Source: Saccharomycopsis phalli (lineage: Eukaryota > Ascomycota > Saccharomycetes > Ascoideales > Saccharomycopsidaceae). From it: 64,000 bases of DNA. The stretch spans positions 33,501 through 97,500 of the forward strand of contig CP073213.1 in assembly GCA_020342235.1 (NCBI GenBank). The letters are read 5' to 3'. Made by a program: the position numbers and the translations under genes. Numbering within the stretch: position 1 is the first letter of the stretch; each line of letters starts with the position of its first letter. This document shows, one piece after another, positions 31,408-41,048 of this stretch. The notes below the pieces were generated by a model. The model did no database searches. It saw only the letters and a program-made list of their open reading frames with translations, and was not told the DNA's origin.

Positions 31408-34400
31408 ATGACTGTCCACAGCGTTACGTCTAGTGACAAGGAAAAGGACGGCTATACGAAGCAAGAGAGCCTTGAGAAGGACGAATATGCCAAGCAAGAG
31501 AGTCTCGAGCGGGACCTTGAGCGGGATCACCAGGACGCTCCCCAGCTCCAGAGTCACTTTCTCACGCCGTTTTTGCTGAAGAAAGTGCCGCCCGTGCCTG
31601 ATAGCTCGGAGAAGAAGGTGTGGCCCCAGCGATTGCGCAACATTTTCTCGTACATCTTCTTCTGGTGGCTTGTGCCTGTGATGAATGTCGGATACAAGCG
31701 TACCTTGGAGAACAATGATCTCTGGACGCTACAGGACGACATGACCGTGGAAGTGTTGACGGCACGTTTCAAGCGGAATCTTGCTGCGGCAATCGACGCT
31801 AACCGGCAAGCAGCATTAAAGAAGAACCCAGCAATCACCGACGAGGAGTTGAAGGAGGCAGAATTTACCAAGTGGACACTCCCTTACACGCTTCTCAAGA
31901 CGCTCCGATGGAAGTACGGTGCGGCGTTGGCATGCAAAGTTGTGTTTGACGTCTCGTCGTCGTTGAATCCGCTCATCACCAAGGCGCTCATCTCATATGT
32001 GCTGGAAAAGACCCTTGACCCGCAGCTTTCGCTCCGCAAAGGCGTGGGGTATGCCTTGGGAGTGTCGTTTATGGTACTTGTGTCTGGGATTCTCATCAAC
32101 CATTTCATGAACTTCTCCATGACCTGCGGCCTCCAGGTCAAGGCGATCTTGACCAGTGTGATCTTGGAAAAGTCCTTCAAGTTGGACGGCCACTCCAAGC
32201 AGACGTACTCCACCGGCAAGATCACTTCGCTCATGGGCACTGATCTTGCGCGAGTCGACTTGGCTGTCGGTTTCCAGCCGTTTTTGGTGACGTTCCCGAT
32301 CCCGATTGGCATTATCATTGCGCTCTTGATCATCAACATCGGACCAATTGCCTTGGTGGGCGTTGGATTGTTTCTCTTCTTTGCCGGCATCATTGGCTTC
32401 TTGAGCAAGCAGTTGGTCGCCTTCCGAAAAAAGGCCTCGGTGTCAACCGACGCCCGGGTCGGACTTGTTCGCGAGGTCTTGAACAGCATCAAGATGATCA
32501 AATATTATGGATGGGAGGTCCCATACCACGAGAACATCACCAAGAAGCGCGAGGCAGAGATGCTGGTTGTGTTCAACATGCAGCTTTTCCGGGTCCTCTT
32601 TACTGGATTGGCAATTGCCATGCCGACAATCTGCTCCGTGATCACGTTTCTCGTGCTCCACGCGGTACATCCGCGCAAATCGCCGGCCGACATTTTCGCC
32701 TCGGTGTCGCTTTTCTCGGCTCTCTCGTCTCAGGTCATGATGGTTCCTTTGGCGTTGGGCACCAGTATCGACGCCTTCATTGGTTTGGAGCGTGTCAAGG
32801 TGTATTTACAAGCGAGTGAGGAAGCGACGTTTGACGAGGAGGCGGAGCAGGCTGCAGAGACTGAGTTGGGGTTCAAGCTGGACCCTGATGCGGCGCTCGA
32901 GTTGCTCCAGGCCGAGTTTCGTTGGGACGTGGTTGAGGTGGACGAAGATGAGAAGGACGAGAAGGACAAGCAGCTCAGCCGCACGGCCACAAACGTGTCG
33001 CGGGCATATTCCAAGTCGATTGACTACGTCGACCCGTCGTCATTCACCGGATTGCACGACATGACCTTCAACATCAAGCGTGGGGAGTTTGTCATCATCA
33101 CCGGGCCAATTGGCTCGGGCAAGACGTCGTTGCTCAATGCCATTGCCGGCTTCATGAAGAAGGAGTCGGGCATCTTGAAGGTCAACGACCCGTTGTTGCT
33201 CTGCGGGTACCCATGGGTGCAGAACGCAACCGTCAAGGACAACATCTTGTTTGGCAAGCCCTTTAGCCGCGAAAGATACCAGCGCGTGGTCCATGCGTGT
33301 TCGTTGGACGCTGATCTTGCGATTTTGCCAGCCGGAGATATGACCGAGGTCGGCGAACGCGGAATCACCCTTTCTGGTGGGCAAAAGGCCCGTATCAACT
33401 TGGCCCGGGCAGTGTATGCGGGCACAGACACGATTCTCTTGGACGACGTTTTGAGCGCCGTCGACGCCCGTGTCGGCAAGCATATCATGGAAGACTGTAT
33501 TCGTGGAGTATTGAAGAACCATACCCGGATCTTGGCCACGCACCAGTTGAGCAGCATCATGTATGCGGACCGTGTCATCTTCTTGACCTCTGACGGACAT
33601 GCGGTGATTGGAACCGCCGACGACTTGCTAGAACGGTGCGACGAGTTTAAACGGTTGATGGAGTACAGCAGCCACACGGAAGAAGTCGAGGAGGACAAAA
33701 TCGACGAAAATCCCGAGGAGTCGGGGCTCCGCCTCCGGAAAAACGCCACGAAATCCGAAGAGGACCAAGAACACGAGTTCCAGAACATGTCTGGCGATGG
33801 GCAGTTGGTCCAGGCCGAGGAAAAGGCAGTCAACAGAATCGCGTGGAGCGTGTACAAACAGTACTTTTCCTTGGGCGCCGGTCGGTATCCAGTGACGATG
33901 TTTGTGGTGTTGCTGTTGCTCTTTATCATTTCCACGTTTGTGCAGCTCTTCACCAACACCTGGCTCTCCTTCTGGACCGAGCTCAAGTTCAAGGGCCGCG
34001 GATCGGGCTTCTACATGGGCATCTACATCATGTTCTGTGTGCTTACTGTGATCACCATTCTTGTTCAGTTTGCGCTTCTCACGTTTGTCACCAACCGTTC
34101 CGCCAAGGAAATAAACCTCCGGGCCGTGCGCAAGGTCTTGTACACTCCAATGTCGTTTTTGGACACCACACCAATGGGAAGAATCCTCAACCGATTCACC
34201 AAGGACACAGACTCATTGGACAATGAAATCGGCGACCAGCTACGCTTGTTTCTTTTCCCAGCATGCTACGTCATTGGGGTCTTGATCTTGACCATCATCT
34301 ACTTGCCATGGATCGCAATTGCAATTCCCGCGGTTCTCTTCCTCTTTGTGGCCATCACGTCGTTCTACCAGGCGAGTGCCCGTGAAATCAAGCGTTTGGA

Positions 34401-35667
34401 GGCCGTGAACCGCTCCTTTGTTTACAACAACTTCAACGAGTGTCTTTCGGGAATGGCCACCATCAAGGCATATGGGCTCCAGGGCGATTTTGTCGAGAAA
34501 AACGACCGCTTCATCAACAACATGAACGAGTCGTACTATATCAACGTCTCGATCCAGCGGTTCTTGGCCATCCACTTTGACATGGTCGCTTTTTGTTTCA
34601 TCATCATCATCTCCATGCTCTGCGTCACTCGCCAGTTCAAGATCTCGGCTGCTTCTACTGGTTTGGTGCTTTCGTACGTGCTAAACATCGTCGGCATGTT
34701 GTCGATGTTGGTCCGCTCCTTGACCCAGGTGGAGAACGAAATGAACAGTGCCGAGAGATTAATCCACTATGCCTACGAGCTACCTCAGGAGAAGGCCTAT
34801 GAGATTCCAGAGACAAAGCCAGACGAATCGTGGCCTCAGCATGGTCAAATCGAGTTCAAGGACGTGAGTCTTCGCTACAGAGAAGGTTTGCCGTTGGTGT
34901 TAAAGAACATCAGCCTCAACATCCGGCCGGGCGAGAAGATCGGTATTTGCGGCCGTACTGGTGCAGGGAAGTCGTCGATAATGACGGCCCTTTACAGATT
35001 GGCGGAGCTAGATACTGGTCTGATTTCCATTGACGGCGTGGACATCTCAACGCTTGGCATGAAGGACTTGCGAACCAAGTTGTGCATCATTCCACAGGAC
35101 CCTGTTTTGTTCAAGGGCACTATCCGAAAGAACTTGGATCCGTTTGGGTTCGCTACCGACGAGCAGTTGTGGGACGGATTACGCAGAAGTGGGCTAATTG
35201 AGGCCGACCACTTGCCTACCATCAAAAAGCAGAAGTTGGTGGACAACAACTTGGAGTCACTTCACAAGTTCCATTTGGATCAGCAGGTGGAAGAAGAGGG
35301 CGCAAACTTCTCCCTTGGCGAACGTCAGTTGTTGGCTTTGGCCCGTGCCTTGGTCAAGGATTCCAAGATTCTTATTCTTGACGAGGCTACTTCCTCGGTC
35401 GACTACGAAACTGACGCGAACATCAACCACACGATCCGAACCGAGTTTAAGGACTGCACAATTCTCTGTATTGCCCATCGGTTGAACACGATTGTCAAGT
35501 TTGACCGGATCTTGGTGTTGGACAAGGGTGAAGTGGAGGAGTTTGGCACTCCAATTGAGTTGTACAAGCAAGATGGGATCTTCAAGGAGATGTGTACGCG
35601 GTTGAAGATCACCGAGGAGGATTTTAAGCGTGAATCGGATGTGTGTGAATTGGAAAAGGGTGATTGA
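31408..35667 (+). CDS. YOR1: ABCC-type multidrug transporter YOR1
   Basis: Plasma-membrane ATP-driven exporter of 1,419 residues (family known for oligomycin and organic-anion efflux) with the short MRP architecture TMD1-NBD1-TMD2-NBD2. The N-terminal ~60 residues are charged and cytosolic. TMD1 covers about 165-470. NBD1 has Walker A GPIGSGKTS (about 564), LSGGQ signature (about 654) and ILLDDVLSAVD, where the catalytic Glu is Asp, the usual degenerate site of ABCC proteins. TMD2 covers about 830-1120. NBD2 has Walker A GRTGAGKSS (about 1182), signature FSLGERQ and ILILDEATSSVD with the intact Glu. FFWWLVPVMNVGYKRTLENNDLW near residue 80 is typical of the YOR1 branch (quoted in part: LENNDLWTL). 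The ATG has an ideal context, GCCACCATG. Expression is probably high and stress-controlled. Confidence 0.95.
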   Translation: MTVHSVTSSDKEKDGYTKQESLEKDEYAKQESLERDLERDHQDAPQLQSHFLTPFLLKKVPPVPDSSEKKVWPQRLRNIFSYIFFWWLVPVMNVGYKRTLENNDLWTLQDDMTVEVLTARFKRNLAAAIDANRQAALKKNPAITDEELKEAEFTKWTLPYTLLKTLRWKYGAALACKVVFDVSSSLNPLITKALISYVLEKTLDPQLSLRKGVGYALGVSFMVLVSGILINHFMNFSMTCGLQVKAILTSVILEKSFKLDGHSKQTYSTGKITSLMGTDLARVDLAVGFQPFLVTFPIPIGIIIALLIINIGPIALVGVGLFLFFAGIIGFLSKQLVAFRKKASVSTDARVGLVREVLNSIKMIKYYGWEVPYHENITKKREAEMLVVFNMQLFRVLFTGLAIAMPTICSVITFLVLHAVHPRKSPADIFASVSLFSALSSQVMMVPLALGTSIDAFIGLERVKVYLQASEEATFDEEAEQAAETELGFKLDPDAALELLQAEFRWDVVEVDEDEKDEKDKQLSRTATNVSRAYSKSIDYVDPSSFTGLHDMTFNIKRGEFVIITGPIGSGKTSLLNAIAGFMKKESGILKVNDPLLLCGYPWVQNATVKDNILFGKPFSRERYQRVVHACSLDADLAILPAGDMTEVGERGITLSGGQKARINLARAVYAGTDTILLDDVLSAVDARVGKHIMEDCIRGVLKNHTRILATHQLSSIMYADRVIFLTSDGHAVIGTADDLLERCDEFKRLMEYSSHTEEVEEDKIDENPEESGLRLRKNATKSEEDQEHEFQNMSGDGQLVQAEEKAVNRIAWSVYKQYFSLGAGRYPVTMFVVLLLLFIISTFVQLFTNTWLSFWTELKFKGRGSGFYMGIYIMFCVLTVITILVQFALLTFVTNRSAKEINLRAVRKVLYTPMSFLDTTPMGRILNRFTKDTDSLDNEIGDQLRLFLFPACYVIGVLILTIIYLPWIAIAIPAVLFLFVAITSFYQASAREIKRLEAVNRSFVYNNFNECLSGMATIKAYGLQGDFVEKNDRFINNMNESYYINVSIQRFLAIHFDMVAFCFIIIISMLCVTRQFKISAASTGLVLSYVLNIVGMLSMLVRSLTQVENEMNSAERLIHYAYELPQEKAYEIPETKPDESWPQHGQIEFKDVSLRYREGLPLVLKNISLNIRPGEKIGICGRTGAGKSSIMTALYRLAELDTGLISIDGVDISTLGMKDLRTKLCIIPQDPVLFKGTIRKNLDPFGFATDEQLWDGLRRSGLIEADHLPTIKKQKLVDNNLESLHKFHLDQQVEEEGANFSLGERQLLALARALVKDSKILILDEATSSVDYETDANINHTIRTEFKDCTILCIAHRLNTIVKFDRILVLDKGEVEEFGTPIELYKQDGIFKEMCTRLKITEEDFKRESDVCELEKGD

Positions 35668-36610
35668 ATTGAATAGAGCGATTCCAAAAATGGAGTGAAT
35701 CAAAGAAAATGAAACTGAAAGCAACGAACACCGAGTCTTGGAAAGACTGAGACTACTTGTCATTTTTGACTTCGGAGATGATACCTAATATAATTAGCCT
35801 GCATGGAGTAGATCCTGTATTTAATATAAAAAATATTACCTTTTGTAGATAAAGAGGCTTATTCTGTGGGGCATCTTACGTAAGCGCGTACCTTGAGGTC
35901 AATTGGCAAAGCCATGTTTATTACTGTTTTGAGCTGTTGAAAGTTTAAAGGATAAAGCAGTATCATTCTGTTAATCCTAGCAGGCACATTCCCACTAGCG
36001 CAACTATATTTGAATCCATTCCAATATTTGGTCTGTTTCATTCTATCAAATGAATAGAAATATCTAGACGTTGAATCAAATTTGGGTAGAGGAAATTGGC
36101 TTTGAATAGGTCTGCAATGTAGTAGTAGTAACTAGGATACGATTTGAAAAAATGACTAAATACAATTGCTTGATTGAAAATGGAGACTCATTTTCTCTGT
36201 AAAAAGGTCATGTAATTGGCTTAACCGTTATATTTGCGACAGGAAATTGGATCAGAAGGAAGCTGTGAAAAAACAATTAATTGTAAAAAGGTCATGAACT
36301 TGGTTAGACCGTTATCTTTGTGCCCAATCAGATCAGACAATGGAATTGACTAGTAAAATCTCATTTACCAGGTCAATGGGAATGATCCACAAGAAAAACT
36401 CCACAAGCCTAGAATAGAATTCACTTGGGAATACATTTTGATAGACATTAATGGGCACAAAAACACCTTGGCTTGATTAGTAGGTATTTTCAGGTACTTT
36501 CAGTCAGAGGTGGCACAGTACTATTATTGTCATGCATCCTCGTGACAGACATGACTTGGTTAGATGGATCAAACTTTGTATTTAAACCATTGTACAATAG
36601 TTTAGCAATC
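35668..36610. other. Intergenic, no gene seen
   Basis: AT-rich spacer with no supported ORF. TATTTAAACC at 36579-36588 is a TATA-like box about 30 bp before the next small gene. Confidence 0.5.
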
Positions 36611-36877
36611 ATGAAGATTTATTGTGTTTATTTTTTAGTAATTGCCTTGACTGCTGCTCTACCACCGACTATAGATTCCATTGCATCAGTGGAAAAAAGC
36701 TCCAGTGGCGGAAGAGGTGGAACCGGTAGCGGAGGAAGAGTTGGCGGAGGAGCAAGAACCGGGAGTACGCTAACGGGACACGGTACTTCGGGATCAATGC
36801 GGTCTGCTGTTGCTCCAAATGTGTTTTGTTCTGTGAGTGTAGTCTTGATATTGTTTATTCAACTGGTCATAATCTAG
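36611..36877 (+). CDS. Small Gly/Ser-rich secreted, GPI-anchor-like protein
   Basis: An 88-residue ORF with the layout of a tiny GPI protein; the family is not recognised. Residues 1-17 form a clear signal peptide (MKIYCVYFLVIALTAAL), 30-60 are Gly/Ser/Arg-rich (SSGGRGGTGSGGRVGGGART), and the C-terminal 16 residues are hydrophobic (VSVVLILFIQLVII) after a small-residue stretch that could hold the omega site. The ATG sits about 25 bp after a TATA-like element. The frame is open upstream to 36473, but without an ATG giving a sensible N terminus. A cell-wall or membrane-surface role is inferred from architecture only. It could also be a chance ORF. Confidence 0.5.
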   Translation: MKIYCVYFLVIALTAALPPTIDSIASVEKSSSGGRGGTGSGGRVGGGARTGSTLTGHGTSGSMRSAVAPNVFCSVSVVLILFIQLVII

Positions 36878-37015
36878 TGGATAGTCTGATGACTAGTGGA
36901 TAATCTAATGACTAGGGACAATCCAATGACTAGGAAATAATCTAATGACTAAGGAATAATCTGATTGCTAGTGGACAATCCGATGATTAGAGAATAATCT
37001 AATGACTAGTGGAAA
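36878..37015. repeat. Minisatellite of about 19-22 bp units
   Basis: About seven imperfect copies of GACTAGTGGATAATCTAAT begin at the stop codon of the small GPI-like ORF. Confidence 0.85.
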
Positions 37016-37229
37016 TTGTCTGCTTTAATTCTAAAGAGACCCTGGCCACACAGTATTAGATAAAGACATGTAAATTGTATTGGGGGCATGGACCCATGTT
37101 TAATTGAACCAATGCCAAATTGATGTGGACAAAATACCGTATTTGCCAGTCTCTGGTGATCCAAACAGTGTCATTGATATTTTGACCTGACAATGTGTTC
37201 CAAGGAGGATAATAGAAACCGATAATGTT

Positions 37230-37440
37230 TGGAGATTGTATACTTTATACTAATCACGCAAACTCCATTTCTCGCTATTTACTGCGGGTCATGATGTATG
37301 TAGATTGTGTACTTTATGCTAATCATGCAAATTTCATTTCTCGTTGTTTATTATGGATCCTGTTGTATGTAGATTGTATAGTTCGATGCTAATCACGCAA
37401 ACTTCATTTCTCGCTGCTTACTGTAGATCATGATGTAGCA
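37230..37440. repeat. 69-bp tandem triplication
   Basis: Three diverged copies of a 69-bp unit start near 37233, 37302 and 37371 (core AGATTGTATACTTTATGC, then AATCACGCAAACTTCATTTC). Confidence 0.88.
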
Positions 37441-38387
37441 TATAACATAGATACGGGTCTAGCAAACCATAACAGCAATACTGAATTGATTCAATTAAAC
37501 AATTATTTAATAGCCAATCTGCGAGTCACCGGGATTATGCCCTTGGTACTAACACAATTTACGTTATTTGCGGCTGACAATCTTATACTATGTAAATTGT
37601 ACTGTACCGGTTTTTCCTTCAATGCCATACACATTGGTGTTGTCAAGAGTTGCCATTTCCTTGGGTACCATGGTATAAATTCCCAATTGGTGCTCACCTG
37701 CCCCTTTCGCCTGTACCTAAAGTTGGGCTCGAGGCTAAAACTTAATTTGCAGTTGGGTACTTGGAAACATGGATCCGGAAATCTCACAATCACAACCAAC
37801 CACAACTAAACTATAGCCAAATTAAAACATACAACTAAAACCAACCAACCAAATTAAAACCAAGCACAACCACACGTATCATTACGCTGCTCAAACCACA
37901 CCATCCTGTCTCGCAATCGAGCAAAGTCGCTGGCAGGTTTCCTCGTAAACCAACTAGGCAACTGTTAATCCCTCACAGACCGTCTATTGACCGCCCTGCG
38001 TCTGTTTCACACATTCTTCACGACACTTCTTCAAAGCGCCATTGCATATTCCCAACTTGGCTGTAGGACATGCATGCACCACTTTGGGTTTGCGAGGCTG
38101 GAGATCGAGTCTATTGTGGGCCTGGGGAGGATGAGCTGGGCACTATTATTTTGTACAATAAAGCCAGCAGAAAAGTGTCAATGCTATTGATGGGCGCTTT
38201 GAAACGCGTGGCTGATCGGAGACGGCCATTGTGCGGTGCTGTAACGGGCGTGTGACAGTCACCCGAGGACCCATTGAAACACCTGAGACAATGTTCCAGA
38301 TACCAGCGGAGTCTAGTGTGAAAAAAAATATTTTGTATATTATTTATGCTCATCCCAAAAACCTAATTCAACAATAAAACCAAGTAC
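37441..38387. other. Intergenic, no gene supported
   Basis: ORFs of about 100 codons on both strands at 37486-37809 mirror each other and lack conserved features. An ACCAACCA-type CA-rich stretch lies at 37790-37880. Confidence 0.5.
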
Positions 38388-39764
38388 TCAAAAGCCCACA
38401 TTCTCATTTGGAATCATCTCCGGCGACACTGGCGGCGCCTGCGGCATTGGGTAGTAGTATGTAGGCGAGTAGAGCGGCGAATATGGATAAAACCCGCTGC
38501 CGTTTTGCGCAACCATGCCGTCGTAGTAGTATGCCATGGGCGATATTGGCGGGTATCTGTTGTCATAACACTCGTTCATCGGGTAGTACCTCAAGTAGCT
38601 GTTGTCATAGTGCTGGTAAAAGTCATCCCCGTTGCTGTACGACGTGGCCGTGGTGTGCGAATTCTTGGTCGAGTACGACTGGGACGAGCTCGGCGCCCGT
38701 TTGGAGTCGGCCTTGGACGAGCCGTCCCATCGCTCCTGGTACCCCCGTTTCCCCATGGGCGGGAGCTTCTGCCGATACACAAACGGCGGCTTGGGGAAGC
38801 GCTTCTTTGGAAGATTGACCGGAGGCGGCGCCAACGCCAAGTATGGTTCCCGGTGGTCCTTCGCCCGGTGTCTCAGCGACCGGATTTCCCGGTACTTGAC
38901 GTGGATCGTCTCGTTGAGAAAACTAGAATGGTCCTCTCTCTCTAGCGCCGCCGCCGCCGCCGCCTCGGTCTCGTACTTGACAAATGCAAACGTCGTCGAC
39001 GACCGCTGGATGATGGTCACCTCCTTAATTGGCCCGTACAACTTGAACCGGTTCACCAAGTCGCGCTTGGTGACGTCACTGCTCAACTGGCCAACAAACA
39101 CCGAGAACTTGTCAATCACCACCGGCAGCGGCTTGTCGCTAAACGCCGGGAACTCAATGTTTTGCGCCCATTCCACCATCCATTGCGGATCCAACCGTAG
39201 ATTCGCATACGCCCGGATCGCGTCGTCGCGATAGGTGAACTTGCAGAAGTACGCCTTGCTAAACTCCAGCGACTTCTTGTTGCCAATAACCTCCTCGAGC
39301 TCACCAAACATCTCCACCGCGGCCCGGACAACCGGCATCGCTATTTCATGGCCCGATGACGTCGCAAGATACAACGTCCGGTTCACTCTCGCCGGCTCAC
39401 ACCGGATGGCCCTGCCGTCGAGAATCGAGTGCTGGGCCTCAACCAAGGCGGTTTTTGCGTCCTGGTCATTGGAAAACTGAACAAATGCATATGGCCGGTT
39501 CGCGGTATCACGCAACACCTTAACTGTGATGTTGCCCCATTTTTCAAAATGCAGCGTCACCGAGCTGCAGAGCTCGCTGTCCGATTTTGTGGCGGCTAGC
39601 GATGCCACAAAGACACAGGAGGACGGCTTGCCCTTGAACTCCATCGGGTGCTTGTCCGAGTCTCGTACTGTGGCCGACGAAGAGTCAGAGTCAGACTCCT
39701 CGTGTGGGGTTGGCGATAGTAACTGGATCTTGTCAAGACCCATGATGGACTTGTTCTTTCTCAT
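38388..39764 (-). CDS. RIM4: Three-RRM RNA-binding protein, RIM4-like
   Basis: A 458-residue RNA-binding protein. RRM1 (about 45-125) begins SSCVFVASLAA and carries VKVLRDTANRPYAFVQF. A second, degenerate RRM (about 128-205) contains TLYLATSS and AYFCKFTYRDDAIRAY. RRM3 (about 220-295) has SVFVGQLSSDVTKRDLVNRF and TFAFVKYETEAAAAAA. A C-terminal tail rich in Tyr, Pro and Ser follows (NEC­YDNRYPPISPMAYYY region), low-complexity and prion-like. The order and the FVASLA/NRPYAFVQ words resemble Rim4, the meiotic translational repressor that forms amyloid-like assemblies through its low-complexity tail. The orthology is an inference; other fungal multi-RRM proteins are possible. The start is the first ATG (MRKNKSIMGL), preceded by a long A tract on the coding strand. 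Confidence 0.72.
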   Translation of the reverse strand: MRKNKSIMGLDKIQLLSPTPHEESDSDSSSATVRDSDKHPMEFKGKPSSCVFVASLAATKSDSELCSSVTLHFEKWGNITVKVLRDTANRPYAFVQFSNDQDAKTALVEAQHSILDGRAIRCEPARVNRTLYLATSSGHEIAMPVVRAAVEMFGELEEVIGNKKSLEFSKAYFCKFTYRDDAIRAYANLRLDPQWMVEWAQNIEFPAFSDKPLPVVIDKFSVFVGQLSSDVTKRDLVNRFKLYGPIKEVTIIQRSSTTFAFVKYETEAAAAAALEREDHSSFLNETIHVKYREIRSLRHRAKDHREPYLALAPPPVNLPKKRFPKPPFVYRQKLPPMGKRGYQERWDGSSKADSKRAPSSSQSYSTKNSHTTATSYSNGDDFYQHYDNSYLRYYPMNECYDNRYPPISPMAYYYDGMVAQNGSGFYPYSPLYSPTYYYPMPQAPPVSPEMIPNENVGF

Positions 39765-40562
39765 TTTTTTTTTTTTTTGTTGTAAGCGCCGGCGAACCAA
39801 TAACCAAAAAGTATTATAAACTCCAATTAAGCTGTGGACAATTAAGCTCTGTATAAGCCCTAGATAAATAAGCCTGTGTCAAATAAAGCACTGTGTAGTA
39901 TGCAACTGGTATAGCGTTTAGCAGTAGCTATTAGTAGAACTCAAGTCAAGCCAGAGACAATGTAAATTTAGAAAAATGTTCAGGCTTTTATAGGCCAAGT
40001 TTTTCCAAATCTCCACTTTGTCAAGATTATCTTCATGTCTTGGAAGCTCGAAAACCTTAATTTTCTGCTGTCAATTGGGCGCCCCCAGGGGGATTTTCAG
40101 TAAGCCTCGCTCAATGACGACATGTTTCAAGAAGATGGAACTTTGAAATTGGTAATTTCCCGCTGCAATTTGCCGGTTTTTATCGAGTGATTTGGGCACA
40201 ATGGACAGTTTGCTTGTCTACTTGGTTTTGTGGTACCGCCGGAAATTTAAGTTTTACACGTCGGAAATATCCGTCACTTGCATACAAGCAAATGCAGTAA
40301 TAGGAACAAGCTGCCATTAGTCGACAGGAATACACGACCAAATAACGAAAAAGGATGTGTATCCTTAAAATAGTCTGAAATGGCAACCGGACATGTACAC
40401 AGGGACACTAGTCTATAATGGGCGGATTGTCAGATACTGGGGTATGTACAATTTGGGAAATATTGTTGACCGGCGGTCCGTAATTGGAAAATGGAAGGGC
40501 ATGTACCATTGAATATTGGCAAAATTTTCACTAAATGGGAACACAAGGGTTTCCTAGAAGAG
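39765..40562. other. Intergenic, no gene seen
   Basis: AT-rich divergent spacer between the RIM4-like gene and CDC20. No RNA gene or conserved ORF was noticed. Confidence 0.5.
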
Positions 40563-40795
40563 ACGGGATGCAATGATAAGGATGGGAATATGATTGATAA
40601 AGATGTGAGAATATAATGAATTTATAATGGATAAATATGTGAGAATATAATGGATAAATATGTGAGAATATAATGGATAGATGTGAGAATATAATGGATA
40701 GATGTGGGAATATAATGGATAGACATGAGAATATAATGTATAAATATGTGAGAATATAATGGATAAAGATGGTGAAAAATGGTGAGAATATAATG
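40563..40795. repeat. Minisatellite of about 20-23 bp units
   Basis: About ten imperfect copies of GAGAATATAATGGATAAATATGT or its shorter GATAGATGT form. Antisense ORFs across it are repeat products. Confidence 0.88.
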
Positions 40796-40848
40796 GGATT
40801 CAAGAAATGCAAGAAAATTCCAACTACCTGAAAATGAACCAAAGTACC

Positions 40849-40937
40849 GCGACAAAATGCTGCCACAAAAATGCCACAAAAATGCCACAAAAATGCTACA
40901 AAAATGCCAAGTATGTCTGTCACGTGTTGCCACGTGA
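40849..40937. promoter_or_regulatory. CDC20 upstream array: ATGCCACAAAA repeats and a double E-box
   Basis: About four copies of an 11-bp unit (ATGCCACAAAA) at 40860-40905 precede TCACGTG (40920-40926), TTGC and CACGTGA (40931-40937), a perfect 18-bp palindrome holding two CACGTG boxes. It lies 112-200 bp before the CDC20 start. Confidence 0.55.
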
Positions 40938-41048
40938 CTATTTATGTTTGTCCCGTTGTGGAAATGACACAACAGTCCCAATTGAGTAATTGTAAACACC
41001 ATATACAAATTCCCAGTGCCAATTTCAGTTTTGTATTACCTTTTGTCC

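Noticed and set aside
33024-33992. 322-codon minus-strand ORF
   Set aside because: Antisense shadow of YOR1.
37486-37809. About 100-codon ORFs on both strands
   Set aside because: Mirror ORFs in spacer, no features on either strand.
40531-41008. Antisense ORFs rich in Ile/His/Ser
   Set aside because: Translation of the minisatellite at 40563-40795.
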